Assembly: GCA_025506515.1 (NCBI GenBank)
Contig: CM046458.1
Span: 47,281,390-47,345,389, forward strand
DNA: 64,000 nt
Direction of reading: 5' to 3'
Source of the DNA: Flaveria trinervia
Lineage: Eukaryota; Streptophyta; Magnoliopsida; Asterales; Asteraceae
Made by a program: the position numbers and the translations under genes. Below are positions 53,835-64,000 of the stretch, one piece after another. Each line of letters begins with the position of its first letter. Positions within the stretch are counted from its first letter, which is position 1. A model generated the notes under the pieces. The model had not been told where the DNA came from. It ran no database searches and was given only the letters and a program-made list of their open reading frames with translations.

Positions 53835-56312
53835 TGTAACATCTTGTATTTTTGTTAGCTAAAAGTTAATTTCGTTTATTCTTACTAAGGTTATATTTGT
53901 CAATTTTAAAACTTGCGTGTTGTTTGTGCTTATTCTTTATTATCATGGGGTTTTTATGAAATGTTAAGTATAATAATAATAATAATGTTAATATTAATAA
54001 ATGTAACAATATAATAAGTAATAATAACGAATAATAGTATTAGTAATAATAAGATTACTTTTAATGGTTATTTATAATTTATAAAGGTTATTAAACTTAG
54101 TCGTATTTAAAACCTAAACTTAAATTAAGTTTGAGGGTTTTATTTGTCAATTTGGAAACTTAAAATGGAACTTTTAAGCATAAAATGTTAAATAATAAAC
54201 TAGAGGGACTGATTGTGTAATTAATTAAACCCAACCCAAAACCATTTTCTCTCTCCCCGATTTTCAGCCGCCGGCCGGCGAAACTCCGACACGGCGCCGG
54301 CGAGGTTCCAAAACCCGTAAAAATTCATCCGTTTTATTCCCAAATTATACCAATCGCTTCGTGAACACAATTCGAACCTCGTTATGAACTTTTAAGGCGT
54401 TTATCAATCGGTTACGAACTCCATTCGAAGGTATAACCGAAGCACGTTAAGTCCATAACCGTTTGAGCATTAAACTCCAATCATAACCCAATTAACTGAA
54501 CCAAAACGAGCGTTTATCTGATTCTAATCGATTGCAATCATCAATTTCACCTGAAATAAACAAAAACATCTCATTCGATTCTCTCTGTTGATCACGAGCT
54601 GCAACATACTCGAACGCTATCTTCGAACATCAAGATTTGAAATCGATAAGGGGCTTTGGATCTAGCTTGTCATACGAAGCTATACACAAGGTTAATTGTG
54701 TTATCATCAACGTTTACATCGTTTCTGCATCTCCTTTGACCGCGACTTGTGCATCGTTGGGTTCACCTTCAATTCGAACTTGTTCGGGTAAATTACATAC
54801 ATGAATATGCTCGTTTTAGCATGGGGAACAAAAGCCCCATGATTACAAGCTTTTACATTTACGAATTCAGGTTCAATTTTGTGGATTGTGGAATTAGGGT
54901 TCTTAGGATTTGAGGAAACTTTCTTTAAACGGGTTATAGTAATTCGAAACCAATATGAACCGCGGCTGAGGCCTTGGTTCATTGGTTAAGACATTGCATC
55001 TCAACATGAGGTCCCGGGTTCGAACCGGGCACCCTCATGTATATATTTTTTTAAAAAACTTTTTTTTAGCCTTAAATTAATTATAGAAAATTTATAATAA
55101 TTATAAAAATGAATTTTATAAACCCTAAATATTTTTAAAGTCATCTAATTATTTCTTAAAAATTTTCTTGTAAAACTTTGTAATATATATTTTTTACAAG
55201 TGTAATAATTAAATATTTTATTATTAGATTGTTATATAATATAAAAACATTAAATTAATATTAGAACTTATGTTTATGGATTTATCGGGATATTTATAGA
55301 ATTTAAATATAATTGTATAAATGAAATCACAAGTTATTTACAAAGGAGCAATTCCTTAAAAATAAATTTATAAATTCATAAATAGTATTTTTTTTATATA
55401 TAAATAAATTATTAACTTTATACAAATCCTCAAAATTCTAATACCCTAGTTCATGTTAATCGTTAATCTTATTATTAACCTAAATTTTATAATTTATATA
55501 TTTAGGTACTTGTGACGTTTTATCTTGGAACGACATATTTTATTCTTATAAATCCTCATTATATACTCATTTGACATGTGAGTTTTCTTGCCCCTTTTTA
55601 CTTTATTTCACACTATTTTGGGGTGAAACATGATAACTTATACATGATACACTTATACACGTTTGAGACTTGTAAATCACGTGCAATTCAACTTATTATT
55701 TTGTCATGGTTATTTGTTTATTGTAAGTGTTTATATGAGATACATAGTTTGATTACAATCATTAACTATTGCTAGCCTGGCAACGTCTTAGATCTTTGGG
55801 CCTGACAAGCCTATTTGGTGCTAAAGTCGATGTATTGCCGACTCCTAGGAGCCGTATGCTTGTGCACTAGGGAACCAAATACACTTAGCCAATCTTTTAT
55901 ACTTGTAATCAAGTCGAGGTTTGGTTGTAACGATGTGTTCTATAACCTTACTAGCTTATAACTTATGACATGAATTGCTACTTGTAACTTCTTTTTTTTA
56001 TTATGTATGAAAACCTTGGAAACTCACCAACTATTTTAGTTGACTCTATTTTTATCATGTTTCAGGTCAACCTCAAGCTTAAAGTGATCTTTTTGAAGCA
56101 TGCCATAATCTAGGATTTGGACCTAGTAAATGAAATAAAAAGTTACTTTATGTTTTGTTGCATTCGAACTTATTACTTGTTTGGGATTATGATTGTATTT
56201 TTATTTCAAGACTTATGATAATAATATTTACAATTAATATAGCGTTATGTGGCTGTGAACAATCTTAACCCTCACATCTCGACGTTTCCGCCGTCAAGGT
56301 TGGGGTGTGACA
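53835..56312 (+). repeat. 5' LTR of gypsy-3
   Basis: 2478 bp, from TGTAACATCTTG to GGGGTGTGACA. It includes a GC-rich block CCGCCGGCCGGCG (about 54268), a tRNA-like module at 54962-55035, AT-rich DNA to 55560 and the conserved GCTAGCCTGGCAACG and CTCACCAACTATTTTAGTTGA blocks. The short open frames inside are not genes. Confidence 0.92.
54962..55035 (+). other. tRNA-like module in the gypsy-3 5' LTR
   Basis: An A-box-like TTGGTTCATTGGTTAAG (54974-54990) is followed by a tRNA-type T-arm at 55013-55029 (CCCGG, loop GTTCGAA, CCGGG). It repeats at 62848-62925 in the 3' LTR. It could act as an internal RNA polymerase III type promoter or be a fossil SINE head. Confidence 0.6.
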
Positions 56313-56315
56313 GAT

Positions 56316-56328
56316 TGGTATCAGAGCC
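56316..56328 (+). other. Primer-binding site of gypsy-3
   Basis: TGGTATCAGAGCC lies three bases after the LTR end. Initiator tRNA-Met type. Confidence 0.92.
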
Positions 56329-56996
56329 CATAACTATAGGGATTTAGGTTATTAGTAATGGTGACCTAGACTATAGCTTATGCATGAACCTCATAGGATA
56401 ATATTTATATTCTTGGAAATATATATATTGTTACATGCTACATAATGCTATACTTTATGTGCAATTTGATGCCTTAGCATAGGTTGCCTTGTAATTGTCT
56501 AAACTTTGTTACTTGTCTCCCTAAACTTAACTTTGGTCATTGACTCTCCCCGACAAATGAAACTTCTTAATCTTATTCTCGTCAACACGTGGAATCGTAT
56601 ACTTATGCTTAAGAATTAAATCTTTAGACTTATGTCTAATCTATGTAAATCTCATCATGGTTTTGATTTCATAAACCTAAGAAATTTGTGTGACACATGG
56701 ACACCTGTATGGATTTCCTGGCAAAAGGCCCTGGGCTAAGGCAAGCATATCGCATAAATCCTACGGGACTAGTTATGCTTACCTGGGGATTTCTGGGATG
56801 AGTGATAAACCATGGTCAACATACACAAATTTCTAAGGCGAGTGGGTCAACTTACCTTGACGTGTCAACGTTTCCAAATGGTAATGCGTTACCAAATGGA
56901 ACCATTCCATGTGCCTTACAACTTTTTGCCTTATCCTTGTTGAACATTAATCCTTGTTATTCAATTCTCATATCTAACTCATTTGTATATTCCAGC
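56329..56996 (+). other. 5' leader of gypsy-3
   Basis: About 670 bp of untranslated leader between PBS and gag. A frame open from 56802 runs in phase into gag, but the ATG at 56997 (MSRHHGKRGSSDRK) is the likelier start. Packaging signals are expected here, but I cannot identify one. Confidence 0.6.
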
Positions 56997-58216
56997 ATGT
57001 CTCGTCATCATGGAAAGCGTGGAAGTTCCGATCGTAAGTTAGCCGCCATGATTGCTCGACAAATGGCTGCTGTCATTCCGACCATGGTTGCTGAACTTAA
57101 TAGCACCTTAATGACCAACGCTAGCAACAATGGAAATGGTCATGGAGAGAATAGCAACAATCAAAACGGGAACAATCAACATGGGAATAATCAAACTTGC
57201 ACCTTCAAGCACTTCAGCTCTTGCAAGCCCACTAGTTTTAGTGGCAAGGAAGGAGCCACTGGTCTTCTTGAGTGGTTTGAAAGCATGGAGAATACCTTTA
57301 TCAATTGTGAGTGTCCCGATGCACTCAAGGTTCGTTATGCCACTAGTATGTTCCAACAAAGAGCTCTTACCTGGTGGAATAGCGAGAAGGGAATCGTGGA
57401 CCCGATGCTATTCTAGCACTTACATGGGAGAGTTCAAGAACATCGCCATCGCGAAGTTCTGCCCAAGAAGTGAATTGCAAAAGTTGGAAGAGGAGTTTTG
57501 GAATTTGAAACAAAATGATGGTGATCATTTGGCCTACTCAACTAGGCATCATGAGTTGAGTATACTGCTGCCCCATATGGTCGACACTGTTCCCCGCAAC
57601 ATCGAGAAGTTCATTAAGGGTGTACCACCCCAAATTCAAGATGCTGTGGTGGGTAGCCGACCCACAACCTTGGAAGAAGCCATTACAATCACCGCTCAAC
57701 TCACCGAGAACCATATAAGAGCGGGCACCATGTCTGTGAAGGGTGCAAAGAAGGTGGAGAAGCGACTACCGAGGCGGTTAAGGAGACCAAAGCTGAACCG
57801 TCTAACAGCCACAACAACAACAAAAAGCGCAAGTTCACACCGGCGCGTAACTATGCCGTGGCTGCACCAAACAACCCCAAAGACAACTTGTACCTGCGGC
57901 TACATCTGTGGCACAAGTGCCTGGGGCTAGGGCTTATGCTGGTCCTCAACCGATGTGCAGCACGTGTAGGTATCATCATCCGGGGAATCAACCATGCCGC
58001 ATTTGCACCTTATGCGGTAAATATGGTCATTTGGTGGCAACTTGCCACCGTGCACCTAACAATGCCGCTGTGGTCACAAACCGTGTTTGCTACAACTGTG
58101 GGGAACCTGGCCATTTTCGCCCACAATGCCCTCGCCTGTGGGTAATGTTCCACAAGCTCGAGGACGTGCTTTCAACATCAACGCTAACCAAGCACAAGCA
58201 AACAACGATGTGGTGA
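56997..58216 (+). pseudogene. gag: Gag of gypsy-3 with zinc knuckles, frameshifted
   Basis: The N-terminus carries an Asn/Gly-rich low-complexity run, then the gag domain (FKHFSSCKPTSFSGKEG, GLLEWFESMENTF, RALTWWNSEKG). The frame breaks at about 57412 and resumes with TYMGEFKNIAIAKFCPRSE, FWNLKQNDGDH and a Lys/Arg-rich end. It breaks again near 57800. The nucleocapsid at 57908-58216 has CSTCRYHHPGNQPC, CTLCGKYGHLVATC and CYNCGEPGHFRPQC. The last two are full CCHC knuckles. The shifts look like single-base indels in otherwise good coding sequence. Confidence 0.88.
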
Positions 58217-58840
58217 ATGGTACGTAAACTCACCCTTAAATTTTGTGATCAAATTCATTTCATACTTTACCTGAATGTTAAATACCTTAAAAAATTGAAC
58301 AGGTATGTTCCTTATTAACAAAACTTATGCCTATGTCCTATTTGATTCTGGAGCCGATAAAAGTTTGTTTCATTAGAGTTTGAACCCATACTTGCTAAGC
58401 CACATACGAAACTAGAAAGACCTCTTACTGTTGAAGTGCCGATGGAGAACCGATTACCGTTGACGTTATCGTTCGTGATTGCATCTTAAGTCTTGACACG
58501 CATGATTTTCTTATCGATCTTATCCCTATGAAACTTGGAAGCTTTGACGTCATCATTGGTATGGATTGGTTAGCCAAACACCATGCCGAGATCATTTGTT
58601 TCGAGAAGTGCATTCGTATACCGTTACCCTCTGGAGATACGTTGAAGGTGTTCGGTGAAAAATCTTCTAAAGGGCTTAAACTCATGTCTTGCACTCAAGC
58701 CCGAAAGTGCTTAAACAAGAAGTATATGGCCTTCTTGGCTTATGTGGTCAACACGAAAGTCAAAGGGAAAGAACTAAGGATGTCCCTATCGTACGAGACT
58801 TTCCTGAAGTATTTCCGATGACCTTAGTGGTTTACCTCCC
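58217..58840 (+). pseudogene. pol: Aspartic protease region of gypsy-3
   Basis: The active site VLFDSGADKSLF is at about 58335-58370, followed at once by TAG. The fold continues in another frame to GSFDVIIGMDWLAKHHAEI (58528-58590) and RIPLPSGDTL. The linker to RT is at 58700-58840. Several frame changes occur in 500 bp. Confidence 0.82.
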
Positions 58841-59749
58841 GTGCGTGAAGTCGAGTTTAAAATTGACTTGATACCGGGAGCAAACCCCGTGGCCAAGTCA
58901 CCATATCGGCTTGCACCATCGGAAATGCAAGAACTCTCTTGTCAACTGCAAGAGCTGTCCGAGAAAGGCTTCATCCGTCCTAGTTCTTCGCCTTGGGGTG
59001 CACCTGTTCTTTTCGTGAAGAAGAAAGATGGATCGTTTCGTATGTGCATCGATTATCGCGAGCTTAACAAACTTACCATCAAGAATCGTTATCCTCTTCC
59101 TCGCATCGATGACTTGTTTGATCAACTTCAAGGAGCTGCCATATTCTCGAAAATTGATCTACGTTCTGGATATCATCAATTACGAGTTCATGAGGATGAC
59201 ATCCCGAAGACCGCTTTCCGTACTCGTTATGGACACTATGAGTTTATGGTGATGCCTTTTGGTTTAACCAATGCTCCTGCTGTCTTCATGGATCTCATGA
59301 ACCGGGTATGCAAGCCTTATCTAGACAAGTTTGTGATCGTTTTTATTGATGACATACTTATCTATTCCAAGTCCAACACCGATCATGAGCTACATTTGAG
59401 ATTGGTTCTTGAGTTGTTAAAGAAAGAGCAATTGTACGCAAAATTCTCGAAGTGTGATTTCTGGCTCGAAGAAGTTCAATTTCTAGGACACGTGGTGAAT
59501 AGCCAAGGAATTCACGTTGATCCTGCAAAGGTGGAAGCTGTGAAGAATTGGTGTGTTCCTACAACTCCTACCGAAGTTCGTTCTTTTCTTGGTCTTGCTG
59601 GTTATTATCGGCGATTCATCGCCAATTTCTCGAGGATCGCGAAGCCGCTCACTGCTTTGACACAAAAGAATAAACCATTCGAGTGGGGTTCCGAGCAAGA
59701 AGAAGCTTTTGAAGCGTTAAAGCATAAGTTGTGCAATGCTCCTATATGA
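58841..59749 (+). pseudogene. pol: Reverse transcriptase of gypsy-3
   Basis: A continuous 300-residue frame with complete RT motifs: SPWGAPVLFVKKKDGSFRM, CIDYRELNKLT, NRYPLPRIDDLFDQLQ, FSKIDLRSGYHQLRV, FGLTNAPAVFMDLMNRV, the catalytic VIVFIDDILIYSKS (F-I-D-D) and FLGHVVNSQGI. The thumb and RNase H connection follows with LGLAGYYRRFI. Likely once active. The frame is lost at 59749 at the RNase H border. Confidence 0.92.
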
Positions 59750-60230
59750 CCCTACCCGATGGAAACGACGATTTCACCGTGTATTGTGATGCATCTAAGC
59801 AAGGCCTTGGTTGTGTTCTCATGCAACGAGGGAAGGTCATAGCTTATGCGTCGAGACAATTGAAAGTTCACGAGGTGAATTATACAACCCTGATCTCGAG
59901 CTTGGTGCTGTTGTATTTGCTTTGAAGATTTGGAGGCACTACCTGTATGGTACGCAATGTATAGTCTACACCGATCACAAAAGCCTTCAACACGTTTTCA
60001 ATCAAAAAGATCTCAACATGAGACAACGTCGTTGGGTGGAGTTGATTAGTGACTATGATTGTGACATTCGTTACCATCCTGGTAAAGCAAACGTTGTGGC
60101 CGATGCATTGAGCCGAAAGATTCACAACAAGATGATCTCATTTCAAGAAATTCGAGATCGACGTCAATGGTTTGACACCTGGGTGAGTTCGATACTGAAA
60201 TTCGACTAGATGTCAATGAGACCACCGTAC
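59731..60230 (+). pseudogene. pol: RNase H of gypsy-3
   Basis: FTVYCDASKQGLGCVLMQ at 59770-59825 supplies the first catalytic Asp. LELGAVVFALKIWRHYLYG, YTDHKSLQHVFNQKDLNMR and NVVADALSRK follow to about 60115. One indel near 59888 splits the domain over two frames, and the spacer to integrase is out of frame. Confidence 0.9.
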
Positions 60231-61680
60231 TACTACAAAACCTGAGAATAGATAGTGACATCGAGTCTAGCATCCTGGAGGCCCAACAAATGGTACAACG
60301 AGAAGGAAGAATGAAGGATGAGTTGGAGCATAATCTTCTAACCCGATTGGAAATGAAATCCAATGGATTGATGTACTTCGCCAATCGTATTTGGGTTCCA
60401 AATCGCGATAACATTCGTACCTTTATAATGAACGAAGCTCATCAAACTCGTTATTCTATTCATCCTGGTTCCGATAAGATGTACATGGACCTACGTGGTC
60501 AATATTGGTGGCCTGGATGAAGAAAGACATAGCGACTTATGTAGCTAAGTGCCTCACATGTACGAAAGTTAAAGCCGAACATCAACGTCCAAGTGGATTA
60601 CTTGAGCAACCCGAGATCCCTATGTGGAAATGGGAACACATATCCATGGACTTCATAACAAAGCTACCCCGAACCTCTCGAGGACATGATAGCATATGGG
60701 TGATCGTTGACCGATTGACCAAGTCGGCACATTTCATACCCATACGTGACACTTACAAGACATCAAAGTTAGCTCGTATATACGTTGATGAGATTGTAAG
60801 TCGTCATGGGGTACCTCTGCACATCATATCTGACCGAGATGCTCGTTTCACTTCACATTTTTGGTCGTCTATGCAAGAACTTTTGGGTACACAATTGGAT
60901 CTAAGCACGGCTTACCATCCTCAAACTGATGGTCAAACCGAGCGAACGATCCAAACTTTGGAGGATTTGCTACGTCTCTGTGTTCTTGACTTTGGTGGCG
61001 ATTGGGATACGCATCTACCGCTCGCGGAATTTTCGTATAACAATAGTTACCACTCGAGTATCAAGATGGCACCGTTTGAAGCACTTTATGGTCGTAAATG
61101 TCGTTCACCGATCTGTTGGACCGACATTGGTGAAAACTTCATCACTGGCCCTGAACTTATACAAGAGACGACCGATAAGGTTTCTATCATTCGCAAGAAC
61201 CTTGAAGTGGCGAGAAGTCGTCAAAAGAGTTATGCTGACAAGCGGCGTAAGCCATTAGAATTCCAAGATGGGGAGATGGTACTTCTCAAGGTCTCACCGT
61301 GGAAAGGTGTGGTTCGCTTTGGAAAGAAGGGCAAACTGGCTCCAAGATTTGTAGGACCTTTCAAAATCCTGAAAAGGATTGGGAAAGTGGCTTATAAACT
61401 AGAGTTACCTTCCGACCTTAGTGGAATTCATCCTGTATTCCATGTCTCAAATTTGAGAAAGTGTTTGGCCGACGAAAGTCTGTATGTTCCGCTGGAAGAC
61501 ATTCAGATTGACGAGTCATTACATTTTGTCGAGAAACCTGTGGAGATCATGGATCGTATAATGAAGAAGACTAGAACCACAACAACCCAATCGTCAAGGT
61601 TCGTTGGAAAATAAACGTGGCGCTGAATTTACTTGGAACGCGAGGAGCACATGAAGAGGAGATACCCGTTCTTATTTGTA
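60231..61680 (+). pseudogene. pol: Integrase of gypsy-3
   Basis: A zinc-binding part (SIHPGSDKMYMDL, YWWPG) lies at 60290-60520, with a frame break at 60520. The core and C-terminus are open from 60505 to 61614: CLTCTKVKAEHQRPSG, ISMDFITKLPRTSRGH (Asp 1), IISDRDARFTSHFW (Asp 2), AYHPQTDGQTERTIQTLED (Glu), KVSPWKGVVRFGKKGKL, then the GPY/F-type RFVGPFKILKRIGKVAYKL. The end (IMDRIMKKTRT) shifts frame near 61590 into a chromodomain-like tail to about 61680. Confidence 0.92.
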
Positions 61681-61730
61681 TAGTTTCATTTCTTTTAATT
61701 TCGGGACGAAATTCTTTTATGTTGGAAGAC
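61681..61730 (+). promoter_or_regulatory. 3' spacer and plus-strand primer region of gypsy-3
   Basis: TTTCGGGACGAAATTC, then GTTGGAAGAC directly before the 3' LTR TGTAACATC. The same GGGACGAAATT block precedes the gypsy-2 LTR. Confidence 0.6.
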
Positions 61731-64000
61731 TGTAACATCTTGTATTTTTGTTAGCTAAAAGTTAATTCGTTTATTCTTACTAAGGTTATATTTGTCAATT
61801 TTAAAACTTGCGTGTTGTTTGTGCTTATTCTTTATTATCATGGTTTTTTATGAAATGTTAAGTATAATTAATAATAATAATGTTAATATTAATAATGTAA
61901 CAATAATAATAAGTAATAACGAATAATAGTATTAGTAATAATAAGATTACTTTTAATACGGTTATTTATAATATAAAGGTTATTAAACTTAGTCGTATTT
62001 AAAACCTAAACTTAAATAAGTTTGAGGGTTTTATTTGTCAATTTGGAAACTTAAAATGGAACTTTTAAGCATAAAATGTTAAATAATAAACTAGAGGGAC
62101 TGATGGTGTAATTAAAACCAACCCGAAACCATTCTCTCTCCCCGATTTTCCGGCCGCCGGCCGGCGAAACTCCGACACGGCGCCGGCGAGGTTCCAAAAC
62201 CCGTAAAAATTCATCCGTTTTATTCCCAAATTATACCAATCGCTTCGTGAACACAATTCGAACCTCGTTATGAACTTTTAAGGCGTTTATCAATCGGTTA
62301 CGAACTCCATTCGAAGGTATAACCGAAGCACGTTAAGATCCATAACCGTTTGAGCATTAAACTCCAATCATAACCCAATTAACTGAACCAAAACGAGCGT
62401 TTATCTGATTCTAATCGATTGCAATCATCAATTTCACTGAAATAAAAAAAAAAACATCTCATTCGATTCTCTCTGTTGATCACGAGCTGCAACATACTCG
62501 AACGCTATCTTCCGAACATCAAGATTTGAAATCGATAAGGGGCTTTGGATCTAGCTTGTCATACGAAGCTATACACAAGGTTAATTGTGTTATCATCAAC
62601 GTTTACATCGTTTCTGCATCTCCTTTGACCGCGACTTGTGCATCGTTGGGTCACCTTCAATTCGAACTTGTTCGGGTAAATTACATACATGAATATGCTC
62701 GTTTTAGCATGGGGAACAAAAGCCCCATGATTACAAGCTTTTACATTTACGAATTCAGGTTCAATTTTGTGGATTGTGGAATTAGGGTTCTTAGAGATTT
62801 GAGGAAACTTTCTTTAAACGGGTTATAGTAATTCGAAACCAATATGAACCGCGGCTGAGGCCTTGGTTCATTGGTTAAGACATTGCATTCTCAACATGAG
62901 GTCCCGGGTTCGAACCCGGGCACCCTCATGTATATTTTTTTAAAAAACTTTTTTTTAGCCTTAAATTAATTATAGAAAATTTATAATAATTATAAAAATG
63001 AATTATAAACCTAAATATTTTTAAAGTCATCTAATTATTTCTTAAAAATTCTTGTAAAACTTTGTAATATATATTTTTTACAAGTGTAATAATTAAATAT
63101 TTTATTATTAGATTGTTATATAATACTTAAAAACATTAAATTAATATTAGAACTTATGTTTATGGATTTATCGGGATATTTATAGAATTAAATATAATTG
63201 TATAAATGAAATCACAAGTATTTACAAAGGAGCAATTTCCTTAAAAATAAATTTATAAATTTCATAAATAGTATTTTTTTTATATAAATAAATTATTAAC
63301 TTTATACAAATCCTCAAAATTCTAATACCCTAGTTCATGTTAACTCGTTAATCTTATTATTAACCTAATTTTATAATATATATATTTAGGTACCTTGTGA
63401 CGTTTTATCTTGGATCGACATATTTTATTCTTATTAAATCCTCATTATATACTCATTTGACATGTGAGTTTTCTTGCCCCTTTTTACTTTATTTCACACT
63501 ATTTTGGGGTGAAACATGATAACTTATACATGATACACTTATACACGTTTGAGACTTGTAAATCACGTGCAATTCAACTATTATTTTGTCATGGTTATTT
63601 GTTTATTGTAAGTGTTTATATGACATACATAGTTTGATTACAATCATTAACTATTGCTAGCCTGGCAACGTCTTAGATCTTTGGGCCTGACAAGCCTATT
63701 TGGTGCTAAAGTCGATGTATTGCCGACTCCTAGGAGCCGTATGCTTGTGCACTAGGGAACCAAATACACTTAGCCAATCTTTTATACTTGTAATCAAGTC
63801 GAGGTTTGGTTGTAACGATATGTGTTCTATAACCTTACTAGCTTATAACTTATGACATGAATTGCTACTTGTAACTTCTTTTTTTTTATTATGTATGAAA
63901 ACCTTGGAAACTCACCAACTATTTTAGTTGACTCTTATTTTTATCATGTTTCAGGTCAACCTCAAGCTTAAAGTGATCTTTTTGAAGCATGCCATAATCT
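61731..64000 (+). repeat. 3' LTR of gypsy-3, truncated by window end
   Basis: The first 2270 bp match 53835 onward. Differences are chiefly one-base length changes in homopolymers or short repeats, for example TTAATTTCG/TTAATTCG near the start. A tRNA-like module recurs at 62848-62925, with its T-arm at 62903-62919. Confidence 0.92.

Larger units (their letters stand above)
53835..64000 (+). mobile_element. Gypsy-3: near-complete Ty3/gypsy (Tekay/Del-like) element, 3' LTR runs off window
   Basis: 5' LTR (53835-56312), PBS, gag, protease, RT, RNase H, integrase, 3' LTR (61731 onward). The LTRs are nearly identical apart from many one-base indels, so this is the youngest insertion here. It has landed in copia-4. 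The left candidate target site is CCTCC (53830-53834). The coding region is well conserved but split by several frameshifts. Confidence 0.9.

Noticed and set aside
54962..55035. Functional tRNA gene
   Set aside because: There is a good T-arm and A-box word, but no acceptor stem or anticodon arm is evident and the sequence repeats inside both LTRs.
62526..62828. 100-codon + strand frame in the 3' LTR of gypsy-3
   Set aside because: The same region of the 5' LTR (about 54640-54940) is frameshifted, and no homologous protein feature is visible.

Overview
This 64 kb window is repeat-dominated plant nuclear DNA. It consists of degenerate LTR retrotransposons separated by AT-rich intergenic DNA. 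I find no convincing host gene, no rRNA or canonical tRNA gene, and nothing prokaryotic. The families present point to an Asteraceae genome (daisy, chrysanthemum or wormwood group). They include Sirevirus-type Ty1/copia elements with a long env-like third ORF, and Tekay/Del-type Ty3/gypsy elements with LTRs above 2 kb. The taxon is an inference from family recall and was not tested.

Layout. (1) 1-1311 is the tail of a copia element that shares its LTR (1312-2234) with copia-1, which runs to 13937 on the + strand. (2) Copia-1 has landed in the integrase of gypsy-1 (minus strand, 13938-18386). (3) The LTR of gypsy-1 is cut by copia-2 (minus, 18387 to about 26972), which has lost its gag. (4) Gypsy-2 follows on the + strand (26972 to about 35064), keeping the 3' part of pol and an LTR that is split by copia-3 (minus, about 29605-33675, LTR plus gag only). 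(5) Older gypsy LTR pieces occupy 35065-38108. (6) 38109-46284 is AT-rich intergenic DNA with a hAT-like relic, two outward-facing Helitron-like tails, a SINE-like copy and short duplications. (7) 46285-64000 is a nested stack: gypsy-4 (+) is cut by gypsy-5 (minus), which is cut by copia-4 (minus), which is cut by gypsy-3 (+, 53835 to beyond the window end). Gypsy-3 is the youngest looking, with near-identical LTRs.

Functional logic. The copia elements carry a gag with CCHC knuckles, then protease, integrase, RT and RNase H, then a separate env-like ORF of unknown role. The gypsy elements carry gag, protease, RT, RNase H and integrase. Every long reading frame is broken by frameshifts or stops, so I see no intact autonomous copy.

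The most interesting signals are non-coding. A recurring branch-point plus AG acceptor-like sequence sits at the gag/pol boundary of three copia elements. A roughly 37-bp array of imperfect palindromes followed by a TATA box and pyrimidine-rich leader precedes the env-like ORF in two elements. Each copia family has its own LTR hairpin motif. A tRNA-like T-arm module sits at equivalent positions in diverged gypsy LTRs.
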